DNA from: Planctomycetota bacterium
GTDB lineage: Bacteria; Planctomycetota; B15-G4
Reading direction: 5' to 3'
Length of the DNA: 64,000 nt
Assembly: GCA_020638905.1 (NCBI GenBank)
Contig: JACKHP010000008.1
Location: 124,001 to 188,000, forward strand
Below are positions 42,496-49,941 of this stretch, piece by piece. The notes beneath the pieces were generated by a model, which had not been told where the DNA came from, searched no databases, and saw nothing but the letters and a program-made list of their open reading frames with translations. Within the stretch, counting starts at the first letter, position 1. Every line of letters begins with the position of its first letter. A program made the translations under genes and the position numbers.

Positions 42496-43203
42496 ATGTT
42501 CTTCGATCCGCTCTACTGGCTCATGATCGGCGCCGGCCTGCTGCTCAGCATCTGGGCCAGCGTGCGCGTCAAGAGCACCTTCGCGAAGTACAGCAAGCTG
42601 CCCACCCGCTCGCAGCTCACGGGCGCCGAGGTGGCCGCGGGCATCCTGCGCCAGGCGGGCATCCACGACGTGACGATCGAGCGCGTGGCCGGCGAGCTGA
42701 CCGACCACTACGACCCGAAGAACAAGGTGCTGCGGCTCTCCGAGCCGATCTACGCCGGACGCAGCATGGCGGCCTTCGGCGTGGCGGCGCACGAGGTCGG
42801 ACACGCCATCCAGCACGCCGAGGGCTACTCGCCGCTGAAGTTCCGCTCGGCCTGGGTGCCGGTGGCGGGCATCGGCTCGAACGTCTCGATCTTCGTGATC
42901 ATCGCCGCGTTCTTCCTGGGCGGCATGGCCACGCCGATGGGCGCGGTGGTGGGCTGGCTGGGCCTGGCGCTGTTCGCCACGGCGACGGTCTTCACGCTCG
43001 TCACGCTGCCGGTCGAGTTCGACGCCAGCCGGCGCGCGCTGCTCGCGCTCGAGATGGGGCACTACGTCTACGACGACGAGCTGCAGGGCGCGCGCCGCGT
43101 GCTCTCGGCCGCGGCCATGACCTACGTCGCCGCCTTCGTCACGTCGCTGCTCACGCTGCTCTACTGGGCCGAGAGGCTGGGAGTGTTCGGCAGCCGCCGC
43201 TGA
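42496..43203 (+). CDS. Zinc metallopeptidase (YugP family)
   Basis: A 235-aa membrane protease of the neutral zinc metallopeptidase (Peptidase_Zn_2/YugP) family. The zinc-binding motif HEVGH is at residues 99-103 (VAAHEVGHAIQHAEGYSPLK). One N-terminal helix and two or three C-terminal helices (about 130-175 and 210-230) surround it; VEFDASRRAL is also conserved. The active site faces the cytoplasmic side in models of the family; substrates are unknown. GGAGG lies 8 nt before the ATG, and a TAGATT -10-like hexamer sits at 42431-42436. Confidence 0.87.
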   Translation: MFFDPLYWLMIGAGLLLSIWASVRVKSTFAKYSKLPTRSQLTGAEVAAGILRQAGIHDVTIERVAGELTDHYDPKNKVLRLSEPIYAGRSMAAFGVAAHEVGHAIQHAEGYSPLKFRSAWVPVAGIGSNVSIFVIIAAFFLGGMATPMGAVVGWLGLALFATATVFTLVTLPVEFDASRRALLALEMGHYVYDDELQGARRVLSAAAMTYVAAFVTSLLTLLYWAERLGVFGSRR

Positions 43204-43225
43204 CCGGGGCGCGGGCGGCGGTCGA

Positions 43226-44728
43226 TCATCCGCCGCCCGGCAGGCGCAGCGTCTCGAACACCGCGCCGTCGACGTCGCAGAAGCGCACCTCGACGGCGTC
43301 GGACGAGACCGTCACGAGTCCGAAGCCCGAGCGCTCGTCGAAGCGTTCGTAGCCGGTCAGCTCGGCGCCGAACTTCCACGGCGCGCCCGCGCTGCCCGGC
43401 AGCACGTAGGCCACGCCGTCGACGAGCATCGACGTGAAGACGTGATCGTGGCCGTAGAGGAAGAGCGCCGGACCGTGGGCGCGCAGCAGCTCGTGGATGC
43501 GCGCCTGCTCGCCCACGTGCGCGGCCCGTCCGCCGCCGCGACCGTAGCGCGACTCGTCGTCGTCGCCGCCGCGTCCGCCGACGGTGTGGTGCGCGCAGAC
43601 GATCGTGCAAGGTGCGTCGGACGCGGCGAGCGTGCGCTCGAACCAGGCGAGCTGCTCGGCGCCCAGCGTCCAGTCGTCGGCGCGTCCCTCGTCGTCGCCG
43701 AGCCCGTGCGCGGTGGGCGTGTCTCCCTGCACGTCGAGCATCACGAACAGCGCCGCACCCCAGCGGAATGCGTACCAGTCGCCGTTCGGCGCGCCGCCCT
43801 CGGGATACGTCGTCGCGTCCGGGTTGGGGATCAGCTCGATGCGCGCGTGCCGCGCGTTGGCCGTGAGCTCCTCGGGGAACCAGCCATTCTCGCCGTCCCA
43901 GTTGCCGAGCACGGCGAAGAACGCGGCCTCGGCGCCCAGGCCGCCCAGGTGCCGGCGCAGGTCGAGGTACCCCGCGCGTCCCACGTCGACGGTGGGGAAG
44001 GGCGCGTTGTCGCCCAGCATGTGTCCGTCGAGCATGTCGCCCAGGTGCACCACGAAGTCGGGCCGCGCCGCGCGGATCGAGGCCACGACGCGGTCGAGCA
44101 CCGAGCTCGTGTAGGCGTGTCCCTCGTCGAAGGATCGGGCGGGGCCCGGCTCGCGCACCGCGCCGGGCTCGAGCCAGTGCGCCGGCGGCGCGGGCAGGTG
44201 GCTGTCGGAGAGCACGGCGAAGGTGAACGTCGCGTCGGCGTCGCGCGTCGTGGTGACCCGTCCGCGCAGGACCTCGCGCTCCTCGACGTCGCGGGCGCGC
44301 ACGACGAGCGCCCACTCGCTCGTGGCGCCCGGCGGCAGGCCGTCGAACGCGAGGTGCGCGACCTCGCCCGCCGCGAGGGTCGCGGTGGATGCCGGTGCGT
44401 CCCGTCCCGCGACGCGCAGTTCGAGGTCGAGCGGATGCGGCCCGGCCAGCACCGCGAGCACGGCACCGTCGCGCGTGGGACGTCCGAGCAGCGGCGGCGC
44501 GAAGAGCAGGCGCGTGGCGCCCGGGTCGATGCCGGCGGGCAGCGACTCGGGCGAGACGTCGACGACGTCGCCCGCGGGGCGAGCGTCCGACGGTCCGCAG
44601 GCGGCGAGCGCGAGGACGCAGGCGACGACGGCCGACGCCGGGCTGCGCGCGAGGTCAGAAGACGCGCGTCGGGCGGACGGCGCGGTCCGGGCGGGCAGGC
44701 CGCGACGGGGATCGGAGATCGCGGACAT
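43226..44728 (-). CDS. Metallophosphoesterase lipoprotein
   Basis: A 500-aa exported lipoprotein. The signal ends in VLALAAC (about residue 44), with an unusually long charged N-region. A fibronectin-like beta region (about 50-150) precedes a calcineurin-type phosphoesterase domain with all metal motifs: FAVLSDSHLPAP, FVVHLGDMLDGH, VLGNWDGEN, CAHHTVGG and FLYGHDHVF. Purple-acid-phosphatase-like enzymes have this order. The substrate is unknown; periplasmic phosphate release is plausible. ATG 44728 is chosen over GTG 44734 because a -10-like TAGAAT lies just upstream. Confidence 0.84.
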   Translation of the reverse strand: MSAISDPRRGLPARTAPSARRASSDLARSPASAVVACVLALAACGPSDARPAGDVVDVSPESLPAGIDPGATRLLFAPPLLGRPTRDGAVLAVLAGPHPLDLELRVAGRDAPASTATLAAGEVAHLAFDGLPPGATSEWALVVRARDVEEREVLRGRVTTTRDADATFTFAVLSDSHLPAPPAHWLEPGAVREPGPARSFDEGHAYTSSVLDRVVASIRAARPDFVVHLGDMLDGHMLGDNAPFPTVDVGRAGYLDLRRHLGGLGAEAAFFAVLGNWDGENGWFPEELTANARHARIELIPNPDATTYPEGGAPNGDWYAFRWGAALFVMLDVQGDTPTAHGLGDDEGRADDWTLGAEQLAWFERTLAASDAPCTIVCAHHTVGGRGGDDDESRYGRGGGRAAHVGEQARIHELLRAHGPALFLYGHDHVFTSMLVDGVAYVLPGSAGAPWKFGAELTGYERFDERSGFGLVTVSSDAVEVRFCDVDGAVFETLRLPGGG

Positions 44729-44736
44729 GTGCACCG

Positions 44737-44742
44737 ATTCTA
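44737..44742 (-). promoter_or_regulatory. -10 element abutting the metallophosphoesterase start
   Basis: TAGAAT on the minus strand ends 8 nt before the ATG at 44728, so the mRNA would begin at or next to the start codon. Same arrangement as at 29383 and 52698. Confidence 0.45.
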
Positions 44743-44756
44743 GCGGTCGCGGCGCG

Positions 44757-44762
44757 TAGGAT
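44757..44762 (+). promoter_or_regulatory. -10-like TAGGAT of the IMPase-like gene
   Basis: TAGGAT overlaps an in-frame ATG at 44761, which would lie inside the promoter; this argues for the downstream ATG at 44794 as the true start. Confidence 0.35.
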
Positions 44763-44793
44763 GCGCGCTGTCCCGTCCGACCGAGAACGCGAG

Positions 44794-45804
44794 ATGGATG
44801 CCGGAGGCCTCGACCGCGAGTTCCTGCTGACGCGCACGCGCGCGCTGCACGAGGAGATCCGCGTGGCGGTGGCCGAGCGGCTCGAGCGGGCGCGCGCGGT
44901 CGAGCGTCCCGAGCTGGCGTCGGAGCCGGGTGCGCAGGGCGCGGGCGACGTGACCTACGCGCTCGACGAGCTGGCCGAGGAGCCGCTGCGCCGCTTCGTC
45001 GACGCGGTCGCCGAGCGCCAGCCGGTCACGCTGGTGGCCGAGGGCCCGGGAGTGATCGTCTCGTCGGGCGGCGGACGCGGCGCGCCCGTGCGGGCGCTCG
45101 TCGATCCCGTCGACGGGACGCGCTCGATCATGCACGACATGCGTTCGGCCTGGGCGCTCACCGGGATCGCGCCCGACCGCGGCGACGAGACGCGCCTGTC
45201 GCAGGTCGAGGTGGCCGTGCAGACCGAGCTGCCGACGACGTCCGCCGCGGTCTACCACGTGCTGACAGCCGTGCGCGGCGGCGGCGCCACGATCGCGCGC
45301 CACGACGTGCGCACGGGACGCGAGCTCGAGCGCCGTCCGCTGCGCGTGCGCGCGCACGTCCCGCTCGAGAACGGCTACCTGTGCTTCGCGCGCTACCTCG
45401 CCGCGGAGCGTCCGCTGGTGGCCGAGCTCGAGCGCGGGTTCCTCGAGCGCGCCATCGCGGCGCACAGCCTCGACCCGCGCCTGCTCTACGACGACCAGTA
45501 CCTGTGCAGCGCGGGGCAGCTCCACTGCGTCGTGACGGGACGCTACCGCATGCTGGCCGACCTGCGCGGCTGGCTGCGCGAGACGACCGGCGTGGCGAAC
45601 TTCACCGCCAAGCCGTACGACCTCGCCGCGCTGCTCGTGTACGAGGAGGCCGGGGTGCCCGTGCTCGACGCCGCGGGTCGTCCGCTCGACGCGCCCTTCG
45701 ACACCGAGACGCCGCTCAGCGTCGTGGCGTTCGCGAACGCGCAGGTGCGCGCCGCCCTCGAGCCGCACCTGCGCGCCGCGATGGACGCGCTGCACGTCCG
45801 CTGA
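44794..45804 (+). CDS. Inositol monophosphatase-superfamily phosphatase
   Basis: A 336-aa protein of the IMPase/FBPase superfamily. The metal-binding motif DPVDGTRS lies at about residues 106-113, with the upstream acidic cluster VTYALDELAEEP. The usual second motif with paired acids reads VAEGPGVIVSS, so metal coordination may differ from the classic enzyme. Possible substrates are inositol phosphate, fructose-1,6-bisphosphate or PAP. ATG 44794 is chosen because the earlier ATG at 44761 overlaps the -10-like hexamer. Divergent from the phosphoesterase gene. Confidence 0.75.
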   Translation: MDAGGLDREFLLTRTRALHEEIRVAVAERLERARAVERPELASEPGAQGAGDVTYALDELAEEPLRRFVDAVAERQPVTLVAEGPGVIVSSGGGRGAPVRALVDPVDGTRSIMHDMRSAWALTGIAPDRGDETRLSQVEVAVQTELPTTSAAVYHVLTAVRGGGATIARHDVRTGRELERRPLRVRAHVPLENGYLCFARYLAAERPLVAELERGFLERAIAAHSLDPRLLYDDQYLCSAGQLHCVVTGRYRMLADLRGWLRETTGVANFTAKPYDLAALLVYEEAGVPVLDAAGRPLDAPFDTETPLSVVAFANAQVRAALEPHLRAAMDALHVR

Positions 45805-45827
45805 CGCGCGCGACGCAGCCTCGCGCG

Positions 45828-47171
45828 CTACTTGCTCACGAGCCAGCCGAGCAGGCGCCGGAACGTCGGCGCCTGGCCCTGGGACAGGATGCCGATGCGG
45901 AAGATCTTCTCGGCGGCCTTCACCGCGCCCAGCGTGAACAGCCCGGTGAGCACGATGGCCAGCGCGAGCTCCCAGACCTCGACGCCCGGCGGCACCGTCA
46001 CGCGCAGGAACATGATGATCGGCGTCGCCGGCGGGAAGAGCGACAGCCCGCGCGAGAGCGAGCTGCTCGGGTCTTTCAGCACCGAGCCGAAGAACATCAT
46101 CGGCAGCACGAACACGACCATGGTGGGCGTCATCAACGACTGCGCGTCCTGGATCTCGCTGCACGCGGCGCCGATGGCCGAGAAGACCGAGCCGAAGATG
46201 AACAGCGCCATGACCATGAACAGCAGGAACCAGGCCAGGTTCGCCGGCGACATGGCCGCGATCACGGCCGAGGCCTGCCCGCCCAGATCGGCGGTGTGCG
46301 CGAAGACGAGGCCCGCGCCGAGGTAGAGCACCGCCAGGGTGAGCGAGATGCCGGCCGCCGCGATGAGCTTGCCCAGCAGCAGGTCGAACGGCGCGACCGA
46401 GGACACCAGCACCTCGGCGATCTTCTGCATCTTCTCCTCGAGCACGTTGTTCATCAGCACGGGCGTGCTCATCATCACCAGCATGAACATCATGAAGGCG
46501 AGGATCGCGGGCACCACGAGTTCTTCGATGGGGTTCGCCGCGGTGCCCTCGTTCACCTCGCCGGTCTTGGCGTCGACCGAGGCCAGTCCCATGGTCGTGA
46601 GAGGCTGGGGCTTCGAGAGCGATTCGATGAGCTTGGCGTCGACGTGGCTCGCCTCGAAGCGAGTGCGGCGCAGCTCGCCGTTGACCACGCGTTCGAGCCA
46701 GTCGGGCAGGTCGTCGTAGTTGGGCGACTCGGTGTGCCAGGCGAAGGTCTTGTCGCCGTCGGGTCCGAGCGACGCGATGTCCTTGCCGATGACGAGGTAG
46801 CCGAACAGGTCGCCGTCCTCGACCTGGCGCGAGAGCACGATCTCGGGATTGCCGGCCACCTCGGCCGACGGGTCGTACGGCTGGGGCACCCAGCGCGGCT
46901 GGGTCTGCTTGCGCTCTCCCCCGTCCTTCACCTCGAAGACGTCGTTCGTGTTGCGTCCGTCGGCGGCCTGCTCGATCGTGGCGTAGAGCGAGCCGGTGTG
47001 GTCGAGCACGGCGAAGTGCCGGTCGCCCACGTCCTTGGCCTTCTCGGCGATGGCGAGCGCGATCAGGCCGCCGCCCATGAGTACGGGCATCAGGATCACG
47101 CCCAGCAGGAAGCCCTTCGTGCGCACCGACTTGAGGTACTCGGCGCGCGCCACGTACAGCAGCTTGCTCAT
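45828..47171 (-). CDS. ABC transporter permease (NatB/YhaP-like)
   Basis: A 447-aa ABC-2 type membrane protein. One N-terminal helix (about 22-42) is followed by a large extracytoplasmic domain (about 45-215) and five or six C-terminal helices. The start is MSKLLYVARAEYLKSVRTKG. The arrangement matches NatB-type exporters, which with their ATPase move sodium ions or drugs out, but the substrate here is unknown. Its start overlaps the end of the ATPase gene by four bases. Confidence 0.85.
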   Translation of the reverse strand: MSKLLYVARAEYLKSVRTKGFLLGVILMPVLMGGGLIALAIAEKAKDVGDRHFAVLDHTGSLYATIEQAADGRNTNDVFEVKDGGERKQTQPRWVPQPYDPSAEVAGNPEIVLSRQVEDGDLFGYLVIGKDIASLGPDGDKTFAWHTESPNYDDLPDWLERVVNGELRRTRFEASHVDAKLIESLSKPQPLTTMGLASVDAKTGEVNEGTAANPIEELVVPAILAFMMFMLVMMSTPVLMNNVLEEKMQKIAEVLVSSVAPFDLLLGKLIAAAGISLTLAVLYLGAGLVFAHTADLGGQASAVIAAMSPANLAWFLLFMVMALFIFGSVFSAIGAACSEIQDAQSLMTPTMVVFVLPMMFFGSVLKDPSSSLSRGLSLFPPATPIIMFLRVTVPPGVEVWELALAIVLTGLFTLGAVKAAEKIFRIGILSQGQAPTFRRLLGWLVSK

Positions 47172-48109
47172 CGGACGGCCTCCGCGACGACGGCTCCCGA
47201 CGCGGCCTTGGCCGCCTCGGGTCCGGCGATGCGCACGAAGATGTCGTGCAGCGAAGGCTGCGCGATCTCGAACAGCGTCACGCGGCACGAGCCCGCCAGG
47301 TCGGCCAGCAGCCGCTGCGGGTCGCCGTCGAGACGCACCTCTTGGTAGTTGCCCATGTCGGTCACCTTGGCGACCGCCGGGTGCCGCGCCAGGATCTCGC
47401 GCGCGGACGCGTCGGCGCGCAGCCGCACGGTGTCGGCGCCGTACTCGTGCTGGATCGCCTCGAGCGTGCCGTCGAGCACCTTCTGGCCGCGGAAGATCAT
47501 GAAGACGAAGTCGCACATGCGCTCGGCCATCTCCATGTCGTGGGTGGAGAAGATGACCGTCGTGCCGTCGCGGTTCAGCTCGAGGATCGCCGTGCGCAGC
47601 GCCTCGAGGTTGACCGGGTCGAGTCCCGAGAACGGCTCGTCGAGGATCAGCAGCTCGGGACGCGCGATCACGGTCGAGATGAACTGCAGCTTCTGCGCCA
47701 TGCCCTTGCTGAGCGTCTCGACCTTGCGACCCGCGGCCTCGCCGAGACCGAGCCGCTCGAGCCACGCCTCGCCCTCGCTGCGCGCCGTGCGTGACGAGAG
47801 TCCCTTGAGCGCGCCGTAGTACGCCAGGAGCTGGCGCACGGTCATCTTCTTGTACAGCCCGCGCTCCTCGGGCAGGTACCCCACGCGGTCGTTCGCGGCG
47901 CGCGTGTCGCGCTCTCCCAGCACCTCGAGCGTGCCCGAGTCGGGGTGGATGATGTGCAGGATCATCCGCAGCGTGGTCGTCTTGCCCGAGCCGTTGGGCC
48001 CGATGAAGCCGTAGATCGAGCCCTGCGGCACGGTCAGGCTGAGCGTGTCGACGGCACGCTGCGTGCCGAAGGTCTTGGTGACGTCGGTGAGCCGGACGGC
48101 GGCGTCCAC
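47168..48109 (-). CDS. ABC transporter ATP-binding protein (NatA-like)
   Basis: A 313-aa ATPase with Walker A GPNGSGKT (37-44), Q-loop region YLPEERGLYKKMTV, signature VETLSKGMAQKLQF (variant LSKGM), Walker B LLILDEPFSGLDP and switch His in FSTHDMEMAERM. A C-terminal DUF4162-like domain ends in LFEIAQPSLHDIFVRI, as in NatA-type exporters. It forms an operon with the permease directly after it. Confidence 0.92.
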   Translation of the reverse strand: MDAAVRLTDVTKTFGTQRAVDTLSLTVPQGSIYGFIGPNGSGKTTTLRMILHIIHPDSGTLEVLGERDTRAANDRVGYLPEERGLYKKMTVRQLLAYYGALKGLSSRTARSEGEAWLERLGLGEAAGRKVETLSKGMAQKLQFISTVIARPELLILDEPFSGLDPVNLEALRTAILELNRDGTTVIFSTHDMEMAERMCDFVFMIFRGQKVLDGTLEAIQHEYGADTVRLRADASAREILARHPAVAKVTDMGNYQEVRLDGDPQRLLADLAGSCRVTLFEIAQPSLHDIFVRIAGPEAAKAASGAVVAEAVR

Positions 48110-48322
48110 GGAGGCGTCCTCGCGAGGGATCGCGGCGCGCCGGGCGTTCCGACGGCGCCGCGGGATCGGCGAGGCATTCTGCGCGGACGGTGCGGCGCGC
48201 GTCCAGGGTGGGCGCTGCGCCGGACGGCAGTCGTCACCGGCGCGACATGCGCGCGGGGTGTCGTGCGCGCCGCGTGCGGACGGCGCGAGCCGCGCTGCAG
48301 CGCGGCGTCCGGTCGCCGAGGA

Positions 48323-49165
48323 TCAGCCCTCGGCGACGGTGAGCACGATGCGGCTCACCCAGGGCGGCAACTCCTGGTGGAAGCGCTGGATGCGCTTGCG
48401 ACGCGAGAGGTAGTACATCGCCATCCCGCCCTGGAACAGCAGGCTGGTGACCACGACGAAGCCGAAGAAGCTGTAGACGATCATCGTGTCGAGCGACGAG
48501 ACCGAGTCGGCGATGCCGGCGAACTGCGGGGTCGACGCGAGCGATTCCTGCACCTCGGGCGAGAGCGCGGCGGCCGACGGGTCGCTCGCGAAGCCCTTCA
48601 TCTGCAGGCCGCAGTAGAGCGCGATCACGCCGAACACCATGAGCTGGTTCCAGGCCAGGCGGCTGGGCGCCGAGACCTTGCACTGCGCGATGTCGTTGCC
48701 CGCGCTGCGCTCGATGATGCCGAGCGTGGCGAGGATCAGGCCGATGACGAGCGTGACGAGGTTCTCCTGCAGTCCGCCGAAGGCCGCGCTGATGCCGGCG
48801 AAGAGCAGCGTGACGATGCCCGAGACGAGCATGAACGAGCCGCTGGCGCGCGCGGTGCGGGCGCACTTCTCGAGCGGACGGTACAGATGCGCGGCCTGCA
48901 CGAACCACAGCTCGTCCTGGTCGCGCAGCGGACTGAGCGGGAAGCCCATGTCGTCGAGCGGCACCTCGGCGCCCGGGTCGGCCACGTGGCCGTCGTCGAC
49001 GAGCTCGAGGCGCGCGGGGTCCGCCGCCTGACCGGGGACCATCGGACGCCGCGCATTGGCGCCCTTGGCCTCACCGACTCCGGCGATCCTCTCGAAGTAG
49101 ACGTCCATGCTGACTCCGTGGTCGTGGCGTGCGGGGGCCTCGGCACCCGCCGCGTCCGGCTCCAT
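48323..49165 (-). CDS. Membrane protein of unknown function
   Basis: A 280-aa protein with a hydrophilic N-terminal third and four membrane helices: two close together (about 108-152), one at 168-188 and one at 226-250. The segment between the first helix pair and the third contains RSAGNDIAQCKVSAPSRLAWNQ. I do not recognise the family. ATG 49165 is chosen because GCAGGAG stands 7 nt upstream; longer in-frame starts add only low-complexity sequence. It is divergent from the ECF sigma gene at 49418. A perfect inverted repeat (CGGAAC-CGGA-GTTCCG, 49190-49205) lies between them and could be an operator. Confidence 0.7.
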   Translation of the reverse strand: MEPDAAGAEAPARHDHGVSMDVYFERIAGVGEAKGANARRPMVPGQAADPARLELVDDGHVADPGAEVPLDDMGFPLSPLRDQDELWFVQAAHLYRPLEKCARTARASGSFMLVSGIVTLLFAGISAAFGGLQENLVTLVIGLILATLGIIERSAGNDIAQCKVSAPSRLAWNQLMVFGVIALYCGLQMKGFASDPSAAALSPEVQESLASTPQFAGIADSVSSLDTMIVYSFFGFVVVTSLLFQGGMAMYYLSRRKRIQRFHQELPPWVSRIVLTVAEG

Positions 49166-49417
49166 CGGCACTCCTGCTTCCGAACTTGACGGAACCGGAG
49201 TTCCGCCCGGGTCGCGGGGCGGCAGGGACGAGCCGGGCCGATCCGCCCGCGCAGCGGTGCGGTGGGGCGAAGTCCCCATCCGCGGCTCGCGACGGGCGCC
49301 CGTGGCGGCCATGCTGGAGTGAGCGTGCGCCGGGCGTCCCGCCGGCCCGGGATCGGATCGCTAAGAAGATCGGCCGCCGCGCGTCCTCCCCGCCGGACCC
49401 ATGGAACCGGAGACCCC

Positions 49418-49933
49418 ATGACGAGCCCCGACGACCGTGACTGGCTGCGTTCGGTGGTCGAGTCGTTCGAAGGTCCGCTGACCCGCTACGCGCGGCGCAT
49501 CACGCGCGACGTCGAGCGGGCGCGCGACGTGGCCCAGGACGTCTTCGTGCGGCTGTGCAACGCGCCGCGCGCGGAGGTCGAGCCGCACCTGCGCGAGTGG
49601 CTCTACACGGTGTGCCGCAACCGGGCCATCGACATCGGTCGCAAGGAGGGACGCATGGTCACCACCGACGAACGCGGCTTCGTCTCGCTGAGCAGCGACG
49701 AGGCCCGTCCCGAGGCCGCGCTCGAACGGCGCGAGACCCTCGGGCGCGCGCTGCAACTGCTCGACCGGCTGCCCGCGCGGCAGCAGGAGGTCATCCGCCT
49801 GAAGTTCCAGGACGGGCTCTCCTACAAGGAGATCAGCCGCGTCACGAACCACTCGGTGAGCTACGTCGGCGTGCTCATCCACCAAGGCATCAAGTCGCTG
49901 CGACAGAGCCTCGTCCCGAGCCCCGAGCTGTGA
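49418..49933 (+). CDS. ECF-type RNA polymerase sigma factor
   Basis: A 171-aa sigma factor. Region 2 is FEGPLTRYARRITRDVERARDVAQDVFVRL and WLYTVCRNRAIDIGRKEG; region 4 is LLDRLPARQQEVIRLKFQDGLSYKEISRVTNHSVSYVGVLIHQGIKSL. It is followed without a gap by a VWA protein whose first 90 residues look like an anti-sigma N-terminal domain, so the pair is likely sigma factor and regulator. Start ATG 49418 follows GGAGACCCC. Confidence 0.92.
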   Translation: MTSPDDRDWLRSVVESFEGPLTRYARRITRDVERARDVAQDVFVRLCNAPRAEVEPHLREWLYTVCRNRAIDIGRKEGRMVTTDERGFVSLSSDEARPEAALERRETLGRALQLLDRLPARQQEVIRLKFQDGLSYKEISRVTNHSVSYVGVLIHQGIKSLRQSLVPSPEL

Positions 49934-49941
49934 GCGATCCC

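Noticed and set aside
44761..44793. Upstream ATG for the IMPase-like gene
   Set aside because: It overlaps a -10-like TAGGAT and adds residues not needed by the family.
49190..49205. Inverted repeat CGGAAC-CGGA-GTTCCG read as an ECF -35 element
   Set aside because: No suitable -10 partner at 16-17 bases on either strand; kept only as a possible operator note.
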